Positions 38,815 through 47,000 of a DNA stretch of 64,000 nucleotides are shown piece by piece. The notes below the pieces were generated by a model, which was not told the DNA's origin, ran no database searches, and worked only from the letters and a program-made list of their open reading frames with translations. The DNA is from Paraburkholderia sp. ZP32-5. Its GTDB lineage: Bacteria > Pseudomonadota > Gammaproteobacteria > Burkholderiales > Burkholderiaceae. The stretch lies in assembly GCF_021390495.1 (NCBI RefSeq), contig NZ_JAJEJP010000002.1, positions 806,001 through 870,000 on the forward strand. Direction: 5' to 3'. The position numbers and the translations under genes are program-made. The stretch's first letter is position 1; every line of letters begins with the position of its first letter.

Positions 38815-39159
38815 AAGCGTTCCCCAGGGCGGCCGTCGCGTGGGCCGTGTCGCAGTGGCGGATGGCATGTGGCATGTGTCGTGTCGCGCAAGCATACCTT
38901 GTGGCGGCGTTTGTCGAGCGTGCAGCGGCCGGGCTGGCAAATCGCGCTGGGAGATTGCGGTGGGTGCCGCTGTCGCGCGGCATCTCGCGCTGCAAAAGCC
39001 TCCAGCAAGTGGCGCTGCAAAAAACCGCCGCAACAATTTTCACAACGACTGTCGATTCACCGTCGCCCCATTCGTCGTCATTGCAGGGGCGGCCGACATC
39101 TCGCGCGGCCGCTCGCCTTTCGTCCGTTTTTCGCCCGATTTCTCACGAGGAGATAGCTG
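38815..39159. other. Divergent intergenic region
   Basis: 345 bp between the LysR and DUF899 genes. It contains TGGCATGTGGCATGTG-type short repeats near 38865-38880 and must hold both promoters. No other gene is supported. Confidence 0.4.
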
Positions 39160-39873
39160 ATGACTGACGCACACGTATCGACGCAAATCCTGAAACCGGC
39201 CCGCGAACTGGCCGACATGCCGTCGCGTTTTCCTGGCGAGAGCGCCGAATACCGGCGCGCGCGCAACGAATTGCTCGCGGCGGAAATCGAATTGCGCCGC
39301 CAGATCGAACGGGTCGCCGAGCAGCGCCGCGCGCTGCCGCCGGGTGGCATCGTGCCCGAGGATTACCGCTTCGACGGTGAAGCGGGGCCGGTCACGCTAT
39401 CGCAGATGTTCGGCAGCCACGACACGCTGATCACGTACAACTGGATGTTCGGTCCGCAACGCGCGCGGTCGTGCCCGATGTGCGCGTCGCTGCTGAGTGC
39501 CTGGGATGGCGAAATGCCCGACATCCTGCAACGTGTCGCGTTCGCGGTGATTGGCCGCGCGCCGATCGACAAACTGGTCGCGTTCAAACAGGAGCGCGGC
39601 TGGCGGCATCTGCGGATTTATTCGTCGGGCGGCAACACGTTCAATCGCGACTATGCGGGCGAAGATCCGGCCGGCGATGACAATCCCGCGTTCAACGTCT
39701 TCACGCGTTCGGGCGGCGTGATCCGGCACTTCTGGGCGGAGGAGATGGGACCGTCGACCGCGGACCCTGGGCAGGATCCGCGCGGCGCGCCTGATTTGAT
39801 GCCGTTATGGACGATTCTGGATACGACGCCGGGTGGGCGTGGGACTGATTGGTATCCGAGGCTGGAGTATTGA
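39160..39873 (+). CDS. DUF899 thioredoxin-like protein
   Basis: 237 aa, DUF899. The thioredoxin-fold core contains a CPMC motif (105-108, RSCPMCASLLSAWDGEMP) and the conserved YNWMFGP before it. An N-terminal coiled segment (ARNELLAAEIELRRQIERVAEQRR) is followed by LPPGGIVPEDYRFDG. The C-terminus DTTPGGRGTDWYPRLEY is typical of the family. GAGGAG lies about 8 nt before the ATG. Cytoplasmic; probably a thiol oxidoreductase of unknown partner. Convergent with the T6SS module. Confidence 0.88.
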   Translation: MTDAHVSTQILKPARELADMPSRFPGESAEYRRARNELLAAEIELRRQIERVAEQRRALPPGGIVPEDYRFDGEAGPVTLSQMFGSHDTLITYNWMFGPQRARSCPMCASLLSAWDGEMPDILQRVAFAVIGRAPIDKLVAFKQERGWRHLRIYSSGGNTFNRDYAGEDPAGDDNPAFNVFTRSGGVIRHFWAEEMGPSTADPGQDPRGAPDLMPLWTILDTTPGGRGTDWYPRLEY

Positions 39874-39925
39874 GCTGCATTGTGGTGGGGTCGAACCATT
39901 GGAGCCGACGTGCCGAAGTATGCGG

Positions 39926-42900
39926 TCATGGCTGCAATTCCGGCGGCAGGGGAGGCAGCATCGGTGCGGCCCCCGCCTTGCCGACAACAAAAATTCTTTC
40001 GGGCATCTGGAACCCGCGCAGCTTCAGCAGTTCGAGCGGACCGGCTCCGACCTGCGTGCGCAGCACGTAGCGCAACGGGTCACCATTCGCATCGTTCCAC
40101 ATGAGCTGGTAGCGGGTGCTGTCCAGTTGCTTCACGTCGGCTTTCGCGAGCAGGCGCAGGAACGCCCAGTCGCCCGTCGAATCGAACGCCTGCCTGAGGC
40201 CCGCGTTGATTGTCTGCCACGTCAGACCGGCGTGCCCGTTGAGGCCGTCACCGGGCCATGCGAGCGGCGTCCAGCTTTCCTGCTGGTTGAAGTAGACGAT
40301 CTGCTTGCCGTCGATCGACAGTTCCGAGCGCGTCACGTTCGGCGTCGGCAAGGCCATGATCTCGAAGCGTTCGTTGGCATCGCCCTTCATGTAGAACTGC
40401 GCGCCGACCGTCGATAGCTGGCGCAGCCCCGCAAGAAACTTCGGATCGAATTGCAGTGCCTGCGGCGCCAGTTCGTTCGGTGCCCAGTGATCGCCTTCGA
40501 GCTTCAGCACACCTGCCAGTTGCGTCGACATGAAACGGACGATCAGTCCGGTGTCGGGACGCACGAAACGGCCGAGTTCGGCGAAGGATGCATCGGCCTG
40601 CGTATCGAAGAACGGGTAGCGGCCGCTCATCGCGGCATTGAACGGTGCGGCGACGCTGGTGCGCCATGCTTCGTTCAGACTTGCCGCGGCCGGTTGCAGG
40701 ATCGTTTGCCACGCGGCTTCGAGCGGCTGCTCAAACGCCGCGTTGCCGAAGCCCGCCCATGAGGAGCCGAGACTTGCGGCTGTCAGTGCCGCGTCATCGC
40801 GGGCTTGCGACAACTCGGAGAGCTTGCCCTGAAATACTGCCTGTGCAAGCGAGCGCGCCATCGCCTGCGCGTCGGGACTGCTCGCGATCTGCTGCAGCTT
40901 CAGGCGCATCGTCGTGAGGGCCGTCAGATAGCGTGACAGGCTCACGCCATTCAACGCGATATTCGCCGACGTCCCTGCGTTGCCGCTTGTGCCGTTCGCG
41001 CCGTCCATCGCGGCGCCGCCAGTCTCTCCCATCAATGCGAGCAGCGGGCCGAATGATTTGTTCAGCGGATTGACGGTCGATGCCTGCGCGTTGTCGTCGT
41101 TGCCGACGCCCTGCAGAAAGTCCCCTTGGGGGATCAGACTTTGCGCCTTGCGCACCAGCTTGTCGGTGAGTGCCTGCGAGGGGCGTCCCGCCTGTGCCTG
41201 ATACTGCACCGACTTCATCAACGCGATCAGCGGCGAGGTCTGCGCGTCGGCGAGGCGGGTGAGTTGATCGATTGCGCCATTCAGGTTCGTCGCTGGCTGC
41301 CACTGGAGGCTGTTGAGCATGGTCTGCCAGGCCGCGGTGTACTCCGCGAAGTACCGTGCGGTGAGCCGCTGCTTCAGTGCTTCGGCGGCCCGCTTTTCAT
41401 CGCTCGCGGCGCCGGTGCGGATCGATCCCTGTGCAAGCGTGTTACCGATGGTCTGCGACGGCTGCGCGCCGGTCAACACCCAGTCGCCACTCACGCGTCG
41501 CTCGCTTGCGGCCTTGTCGATGGCATCCGCGATGATGCCGTCCCATGCAGCCCGCGTGTAGATGCCTGGCACCGTCTGGGACGTATTGAAAAGCCCCTGC
41601 GCGTCCGCGCCGTTGAGCAACGTTTGCAGCGACGTATCCGCGTATTTGCCTTTGACGTCGTCGAGAATGCTCTGGTACACGGTGTCGTCGGCTGACGCGA
41701 GTCCCATCTGCGTGACCAGCATGTTGCGGGTCGTACTCACGAGGATGTCGTCGGGTGTGATGCGCCATTCGGGATGGGTCTTCAGATGATCCGCATAGAA
41801 GGTCACAAGCCGACGGCCCGTATCGTCGCGCTCGCCTTCGGACATTTCTACTGGACGTCGCCACAGGGAGACGAGCGTGCGTTGGAGAAACTTCGCATCG
41901 GCGTGAGCGGGATCGCCGAGCATCAGGTAGGTCTTGAGCGCGTTATAGGTGCTGCCGCGAGCGTCCTGCGATTGCAGTGCATCGACGCGGGCTTTACCCG
42001 CAGCCTCGAGCAGATCGGTGATGGTTCGTACGACCGGCGCCTGTAGATTGCGGGTCGCGACGGTACGGTATGGCTGCCACAGGGTATCCAGCAGCGCGTC
42101 GTTGGAAGCAAGGCCGGCGCGCAGGTACCACGGCGCGCCGTGCTGCCGACGGTATTCGAGTTGTTCCATCAGTTGCTGAAGCGCAAGTTGGGCGCGCCAG
42201 GATTCGGCGGTTTGCGGTTTTGCATCGACAGCGGTCTGCGCTGTGTGATTTGCCACGCGCGCCAGTTGCCGGTTGCCGATAAAGGAGACCGTCATCCACG
42301 CACACCACGCGATTGCCGCTGCGGTGACCAGTGTCGCGATTGCGTTGGGCCAGTAGAAGCCGACGCGGCGGCCCCGGTATTGGGGCGATCCGTCCGCGAT
42401 TTCGCGCCATACGGGCAACAGCGCGGCGGGCTGCGTGCGCGTCACGGTTATTGCGAGCGGTGCGTTGGCGGGCTCGTCGGGTGTTCCGTCGCCATTGGCT
42501 ACCGGCATCGGTACGGCGGTTGACCCCGGAAAAACCGGCGCAAACATGACGCCTGCGAGTGGTGCGCGCAGCCAGTTCGACGCAGCGAGTTTCCGCAGGC
42601 CTTCGACGATGCGCGCGCTATGATCGCCGACGTACTTCGAGACTTCGATCAGCCATATCACCCGAAGGTTATTCCGCGTGCAAAGGACCAGGCCCGCGTC
42701 CGCGGACTTCTGCTCGATCTCGTTCAGCAGTCTGGGTAGTCTGGCGACGGCCTCTGTCTGTCTGCGCGAATTGTTCGGCATGAACGCGCCGACGGCATCG
42801 AAGCGCTCCGACGGGTTGCCATGTGCGTCGACCGGATACAGAAGCGTAACGGGCGCGGCCCAGCCGAGCGCGGTCGCGATGCCCGAGAGTGCGCGGGGCA

Positions 42901-43522
42901 GTTCGGTTTCCGTGTGGTCCGCGCGGGCGACATGCACGACAGCATCGACTGGACGGCGGCGACGCAACTGCCGGATCTGGCCGAGCCACTTCGCCGTCTC
43001 GACTCCATCCGGTGACACATGCACGAGGATGGTTTCGTCCATATGCATGATGCCCTGCTGCTTGAGTCCGGGCGCTATCCGATCGATGTGTTCGTCCGCG
43101 CCGTTGATCAGCAGCCAGCGCAGGCGGCGACGCCAGAGCCAGCCGTGCGAGACGCGCAGTTCGTCGTAAATGCGTTGCAGACGAGCGTCGCGCTTGAGTG
43201 GCTTCGCCGCGGTCGTGCGATCGCCGGTCTCGCCGCGAAAGACCCGTTCCGTGAAGCGGTAAGCGCCGGTCGCGAACAGCACGAGATGAGCGATGACGAC
43301 GATCGCGAGAGTGATGAGAATGGCGATAATCGCTTTGAGTCGCGGCTCGCCCGCGGTCACGCCAACCATGTCGCCGCGCAGCGATACGATGCCGATGGCA
43401 AGCAGCGCGACGACGAAGGCCGCGACGGGTAGCCCCCAGATCGCGAGACGGCTCGACGGCGCGGTTCCCTCTGTCGCAGCAGCGGGCTCAAGCGAATGCA
43501 GGGTAAGCCTGGGGTCTGTCAT
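39926..43522 (-). CDS. TssM/IcmF-like T6SS membrane protein without Walker A
   Basis: 1198 aa, ImcF-related T6SS inner-membrane core protein. Two N-terminal transmembrane helices (about 25-45 and 66-88), a cytoplasmic region, a third helix (about 395-417, ending MTVSFIGNRQLARVAN), then a long periplasmic ImcF/TssM C-terminal region. Canonical TssM carries a GxxxxGK(T/S) P-loop in the cytoplasmic part; here the equivalent position reads WLLINGADEHIDRI, although the later RQLRRRRPVDAVVHV strand is recognisable. It is therefore probably a non-nucleotide-binding paralogue. It overlaps the upstream gene by 35 nt and is the last gene of the vgrG-PAAR module; no other tss core genes are present. Confidence 0.8.
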   Translation of the reverse strand: MTDPRLTLHSLEPAAATEGTAPSSRLAIWGLPVAAFVVALLAIGIVSLRGDMVGVTAGEPRLKAIIAILITLAIVVIAHLVLFATGAYRFTERVFRGETGDRTTAAKPLKRDARLQRIYDELRVSHGWLWRRRLRWLLINGADEHIDRIAPGLKQQGIMHMDETILVHVSPDGVETAKWLGQIRQLRRRRPVDAVVHVARADHTETELPRALSGIATALGWAAPVTLLYPVDAHGNPSERFDAVGAFMPNNSRRQTEAVARLPRLLNEIEQKSADAGLVLCTRNNLRVIWLIEVSKYVGDHSARIVEGLRKLAASNWLRAPLAGVMFAPVFPGSTAVPMPVANGDGTPDEPANAPLAITVTRTQPAALLPVWREIADGSPQYRGRRVGFYWPNAIATLVTAAAIAWCAWMTVSFIGNRQLARVANHTAQTAVDAKPQTAESWRAQLALQQLMEQLEYRRQHGAPWYLRAGLASNDALLDTLWQPYRTVATRNLQAPVVRTITDLLEAAGKARVDALQSQDARGSTYNALKTYLMLGDPAHADAKFLQRTLVSLWRRPVEMSEGERDDTGRRLVTFYADHLKTHPEWRITPDDILVSTTRNMLVTQMGLASADDTVYQSILDDVKGKYADTSLQTLLNGADAQGLFNTSQTVPGIYTRAAWDGIIADAIDKAASERRVSGDWVLTGAQPSQTIGNTLAQGSIRTGAASDEKRAAEALKQRLTARYFAEYTAAWQTMLNSLQWQPATNLNGAIDQLTRLADAQTSPLIALMKSVQYQAQAGRPSQALTDKLVRKAQSLIPQGDFLQGVGNDDNAQASTVNPLNKSFGPLLALMGETGGAAMDGANGTSGNAGTSANIALNGVSLSRYLTALTTMRLKLQQIASSPDAQAMARSLAQAVFQGKLSELSQARDDAALTAASLGSSWAGFGNAAFEQPLEAAWQTILQPAAASLNEAWRTSVAAPFNAAMSGRYPFFDTQADASFAELGRFVRPDTGLIVRFMSTQLAGVLKLEGDHWAPNELAPQALQFDPKFLAGLRQLSTVGAQFYMKGDANERFEIMALPTPNVTRSELSIDGKQIVYFNQQESWTPLAWPGDGLNGHAGLTWQTINAGLRQAFDSTGDWAFLRLLAKADVKQLDSTRYQLMWNDANGDPLRYVLRTQVGAGPLELLKLRGFQMPERIFVVGKAGAAPMLPPLPPELQP

Positions 43523-44795
43523 CAGTATTCCGGTTGTTATCTGTTGTTGCAGGCGTTATGTGCAGCAGCGCGGACTGTGCGCCGTCTATGACGAGTTGTG
43601 GCCCGTCTGCCGCGCCTGACTCGATGGCCGCCGCGACGGAAAGCCAGCCATTCCCGTGACCGAAGTCACCGACGATACGGTCGGGGCGCCGCTGCGCCTC
43701 GTCTTTTGCAATGGCATTCATATTGGCCGCGCGCAATGCCTTGTCGCATCCATCTACCGGACGGGTTATCCACGCGCTTACGATCGAGGCGAAGTCAGCG
43801 TTGCCCCATACCGCGGCGTTTGCAAAGCCATATTCGACTTCCGTGGCGAGTCCCGCGACGGGACGATGTAGTAGTGCGGCGACCTTGACCGTGTCCGGCA
43901 ACTGAAGATATCCCGTCGCAAGAAGTACGGCGACGCATCCTTCGGCGCTGCCTTCAGGCGGACCAGCCTCATGCCATGCGGTTGCTACGACGAGCAGCGG
44001 TCGTGCTTCCTGCGCGTCGAGCCATGCATCGGCGACCATCAACCCCTCTGCATCGGACGTCGCCTGGACCGCGAGTGGCGGCAGGTCTGCGATGCGTAGC
44101 GCCTCGGTTACCCGCGCGACGTCTGCCTGCTCGCTGCCTTGGGCGCTCAGTACGCGAACCTGCGGCCACCACACCCGCTCGTAGCACGTCAGGGCGCGCA
44201 GACTCGTCTCCAGAGGGGCAAGTGCCTGCGCGATCTTGAGCGTCAGCAGCTGAATCTTTTTTGACGGTTGCTCCGAGCCAATGTGTTCTTCGCCAGGATT
44301 GGGACTAGACATAACGGGCTCGTCGACCATCCAGTTCGCTTCGTTGAAGCGGGCGTGAATAACGAGTTCCGAACCGGAACGCGGTATCTGCGCCATGGGC
44401 AGACGCTTCCCCGAGACAATCGCATCGGCGAGTGTCTGTTCGCCGAGCGGCAGGCAGTAGCCGACGCCGAGTACCTGGAGCGGCTTGCGCGCTGTGCGTA
44501 GGCGTTCCGCCAACCACCGGCTACGATGATGATTGCGCCAATACGCGCGGTACCAGAGGCCTTCGTAGCCGGCGCGCTCGATGGCAAACAGAATCAGGAA
44601 CACGCCGTTAGGGGCCGCGACGAAGCAAAACCAGAACCATGCTCCGCTAGCCGCCAGGCCCTTCGGCCAGAGCAGCATCGCGATGGCAACGCCGCACAAG
44701 TTGCAGGCGAGCCAGATGCAGAACCACCATGGCCAGAACCGGGGCCGACGCGGATAAGCGCTCGGGCGTCCCGCTGCAGAAAGGTCGACCGGCAT
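43488..44795 (-). CDS. Unknown two-TM protein of the T6SS module
   Basis: 435 aa, family not recognised. Two hydrophobic segments near the N-terminus (about 23-44, FWPWWFCIWLACNLCGVAIAMLLW-like, and 52-74) anchor it in the inner membrane. A soluble domain of about 350 residues follows, with strand-helix alternation (PLLVVATAWHEAG; GCVAVLLATGYLQLPDTVKVAAL). The ATG at 44795 overlaps the PAAR stop (TAATG), and its end overlaps the TssM-like start by 35 nt, so the three genes are tightly coupled. Location suggests a partner of the TssM-like protein, for example an adaptor for this VgrG/PAAR spike. Confidence 0.7.
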   Translation of the reverse strand: MPVDLSAAGRPSAYPRRPRFWPWWFCIWLACNLCGVAIAMLLWPKGLAASGAWFWFCFVAAPNGVFLILFAIERAGYEGLWYRAYWRNHHRSRWLAERLRTARKPLQVLGVGYCLPLGEQTLADAIVSGKRLPMAQIPRSGSELVIHARFNEANWMVDEPVMSSPNPGEEHIGSEQPSKKIQLLTLKIAQALAPLETSLRALTCYERVWWPQVRVLSAQGSEQADVARVTEALRIADLPPLAVQATSDAEGLMVADAWLDAQEARPLLVVATAWHEAGPPEGSAEGCVAVLLATGYLQLPDTVKVAALLHRPVAGLATEVEYGFANAAVWGNADFASIVSAWITRPVDGCDKALRAANMNAIAKDEAQRRPDRIVGDFGHGNGWLSVAAAIESGAADGPQLVIDGAQSALLHITPATTDNNRNTDDRPQAYPAFA

Positions 44796-45055
44796 TATTC
44801 GATATTGACGTTCTGAAGCGATGAGATCAGGCGGCATCCACATGCGCAATGGTGGTGGTGCATAGCGACTGGCTTACCGTCGCGGTCGGGGAATTTGTCG
44901 TAGCCCTCGTCGATGATGGTCGGACCGTGTCTGTCGCAAAGCGCGGTGTCGCCTTTGCGCGCGAGTGGGCGGCCCATGAATTCGGTCCAGGGTGAGCCGG
45001 TTGTGACTTCGCCGCCGTTTTCGAGTTTGTCGCCTTTGCGGATGGGGGATTTCAT
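44795..45055 (-). CDS. PAAR-domain spike-tip protein
   Basis: 86 aa, a stand-alone PAAR protein that caps the VgrG trimer and sharpens the T6SS spike. It has the PAAR-like RKGDKLENGGEVTTGS repeat, the ARKGDTALCDRHG motif and a His/Cys-rich metal-site cluster (MHHHHCACGC, about 67-76). The start at 45055 gives the standard PAAR N-terminus; no strong Shine-Dalgarno is visible and the upstream gene stops 16 nt before, so re-initiation is likely. Confidence 0.87.
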   Translation of the reverse strand: MKSPIRKGDKLENGGEVTTGSPWTEFMGRPLARKGDTALCDRHGPTIIDEGYDKFPDRDGKPVAMHHHHCACGCRLISSLQNVNIE

Positions 45056-45071
45056 TTCGACGATTTCATTT

Positions 45072-45689
45072 TCATTTAAAGAGTGCGGAGCAGGCGTCAT
45101 CCGTCGCCACGACATGTCGGTTGCGATAGACGTCCCACACTCCCGGATACGCATCTTGTGAGCAGTCCATTTGCCCAGTGGGCGCAACATAACGCCCGTC
45201 GGGAGAGATGATTGCAGTTCCCGCCTCGCCGCTACCACCAAAAGCGGCTTTCTGCAGTTCGCTAAATTTCTGGCCTTTAACATACGCGCCCTTTAACGAC
45301 ACAAGGTTTCGCGATGTTCCAATATGGGCAACGGTAGCTAGATATGCGAATGGCTGCGTGCTAACAAAATCGAGGGCAACATAGATACCTTTCGAGAGGT
45401 TTATATCGGATAGCACACCCACGTTCGATGGAATCGAGAGGACGTGTACCGCTCGTCCAATCCGACAATTAGTCAGTTCTTGTTTCGTGACATAGCCTGC
45501 CTCAGAGACTATGACCGCCGATTTGTCGAAGCTCTCGACTGCGTAAAGCGGAGTCTTATCAAGCAAACACATTCTAGAATCGTCGATTTTTAGTGATGAT
45601 TCTGCTACCTGGTAAGTAGTATTTGCATATGCGATTCCGACGATAAAAATCGATGCCAACGCAAACAAACCTTTTTCGATTTCGTGCAT
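45072..45689 (-). CDS. Exported unknown protein, candidate T6SS immunity 3
   Basis: 205 aa, family not recognised. A signal peptide (MHEIEKGLFALASIFIVGIAYA) predicts a periplasmic location. The mature part is beta-rich with about five Cys (SRMCLLDKTPLYAV..., QMDCSQDAYPGVWDVYRNRHVV, DDACSALFK), possibly disulfide-bonded. The start at 45689 has GGGAGAG 7 nt upstream; an in-frame start at 45767 gives an unlikely double hydrophobic N-terminus. It is clearly more AT-rich than the flanking PAAR gene. Position after a peptidoglycan-targeting effector makes an immunity role plausible. Confidence 0.65.
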   Translation of the reverse strand: MHEIEKGLFALASIFIVGIAYANTTYQVAESSLKIDDSRMCLLDKTPLYAVESFDKSAVIVSEAGYVTKQELTNCRIGRAVHVLSIPSNVGVLSDINLSKGIYVALDFVSTQPFAYLATVAHIGTSRNLVSLKGAYVKGQKFSELQKAAFGGSGEAGTAIISPDGRYVAPTGQMDCSQDAYPGVWDVYRNRHVVATDDACSALFK

Positions 45690-45873
45690 TTTCGAACTCT
45701 CCCGAAGTGATATATTTGTCAGAGTGGAGGAGATCAAGATGTTGATCAAAATCGATATAATCGCCATTTTAATTTATTATTAATTGTTGTAATTTTTTGA
45801 TTTCAAAAATATCAATCTCCGAATTCAATCTGCGCGGATGCGGGTCGTTGAGATAAAATATTTTGAAATCTCC

Positions 45874-46566
45874 TCAATTTTCGCTAAATCGAAGGGTTTT
45901 CATCATATTGAAAAACAAATCATAACTAAATCCGTTTTCCAAGCTATATTCGCGCTTCCGTAATAAGCAAACGCCGTTCAATTGCGCAGACATTTTGTCG
46001 TTACCCACCATTACATGAATGCATCTGTAGCGGTCTGTATATTCCTTGGCCGGTACACAGCGCCCGCTCGCTTTGGAGAATGATTCTTCGGCGATCCAGC
46101 CGTGCCAATTTCCTCTCCTAATCGGTGAAATTGTTGTCTTGATTACAGGGTTCCCGCAATTCGATTCCTTGTACGCAACTTCGGGAGACAAATTAAGATG
46201 GTCGCCATCAAGGCTTATCTGAAATATGCTACCGCGTCCGTCAGATATTTTCTTGTCAACACTCACTTGTTCAACAATGAAGCTAATATTGTCTCCGCCG
46301 CGCGGATTAAAATTTGGATCATATTGAAAATCCATATCCATAACTGCTTTTTCGCCGTTCTTGTACGAACCCGTGCATCCAAATCCAATAGTTTGATCAG
46401 ATACACTTTTTAAATCGGGAGTGTCAAATGACATCCCGCACTGATCGACCACCTTTGGATTGGTGGGATTACTGCCAACCCCCTGAATGTGAGCTGCATC
46501 AGACTTCGACTGACCATAAACCACGGAGGTCAATAGCAAACAAAGCATAACAAGTTGACGCTTCAT
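45874..46566 (-). CDS. Exported unknown protein, candidate T6SS immunity 2
   Basis: 230 aa, family not recognised. Signal peptide MKRQLVMLCLLLTSVVYG, then a mature domain with several Cys (VDQCGMSFDTPD, GFGCTGSYKNG, ESNCGNPVI, SGRCVPAKEY, DRYRCIHVMVG, NGVCLLRKREYS), again suiting the oxidising periplasm. AT-rich with many codons rare in the neighbours (ATA, AAA, TTA). The start at 46566 gives a normal signal peptide; the alternative at 46590 overlaps the previous gene. 11 bp after the preceding gene, so co-transcribed. Role inferred from location. Confidence 0.65.
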   Translation of the reverse strand: MKRQLVMLCLLLTSVVYGQSKSDAAHIQGVGSNPTNPKVVDQCGMSFDTPDLKSVSDQTIGFGCTGSYKNGEKAVMDMDFQYDPNFNPRGGDNISFIVEQVSVDKKISDGRGSIFQISLDGDHLNLSPEVAYKESNCGNPVIKTTISPIRRGNWHGWIAEESFSKASGRCVPAKEYTDRYRCIHVMVGNDKMSAQLNGVCLLRKREYSLENGFSYDLFFNMMKTLRFSEN

Positions 46567-46577
46567 TACTTCAAGTT

Positions 46578-46988
46578 CTATGATTTGCATGATTTATTAA
46601 TCAGGGAGACATTGGCCAGGCGCTGTCGTGCGAAATTGAGGGATAATTCGCTACCAATCCACCCCGTCAGATTGGCGGTTTGTTTTTCGATCATGCTTTC
46701 CATATGCGAGGCTTCAGTTAAATAGTTATCTGCAAGGTTTGCGCATGCAATCCCATTTCTGGTCTTGATATCATTTTTTAGCTTGGTTATCTGATTGTTT
46801 ATGTCCGCAATTCCTTCGTCGTAGCATTGCTGAACAATCATTCCGCAGCCAGTCTGACAACTAAGGCGATCATGTTTCGTCCGGGCTATACACTGTGTGT
46901 AAATATCAGCAGCCGGCGTCTGTGAAAACGTACCGCCGGATACAAGCGCCATAGATGTCAGTAAAAAAATGAAGAAAGCAATTTTCAT
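46578..46988 (-). CDS. Small exported Cys-rich protein, candidate T6SS immunity 1
   Basis: 136 aa. Signal peptide MKIAFFIFLLTSMALVSGGTFSQ, mature protein helical with Cys in QCIARTKHDRLSCQTGCGMIVQQCYDEGIADINNQITKLKNDI and further on. The Cys spacing and C.....D..(I/L)N..(Y/I)..L pattern faintly recall LprI/DUF1311-type lysozyme-inhibitor proteins, which would fit the GH19/lysozyme-like effector directly upstream; the match is weak. AAGGA lies 8 nt before the ATG. It starts 12 bp after the effector gene, the usual immunity position. Confidence 0.65.
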   Translation of the reverse strand: MKIAFFIFLLTSMALVSGGTFSQTPAADIYTQCIARTKHDRLSCQTGCGMIVQQCYDEGIADINNQITKLKNDIKTRNGIACANLADNYLTEASHMESMIEKQTANLTGWIGSELSLNFARQRLANVSLINKSCKS

Positions 46989-47000
46989 GGAAATAGTCCT

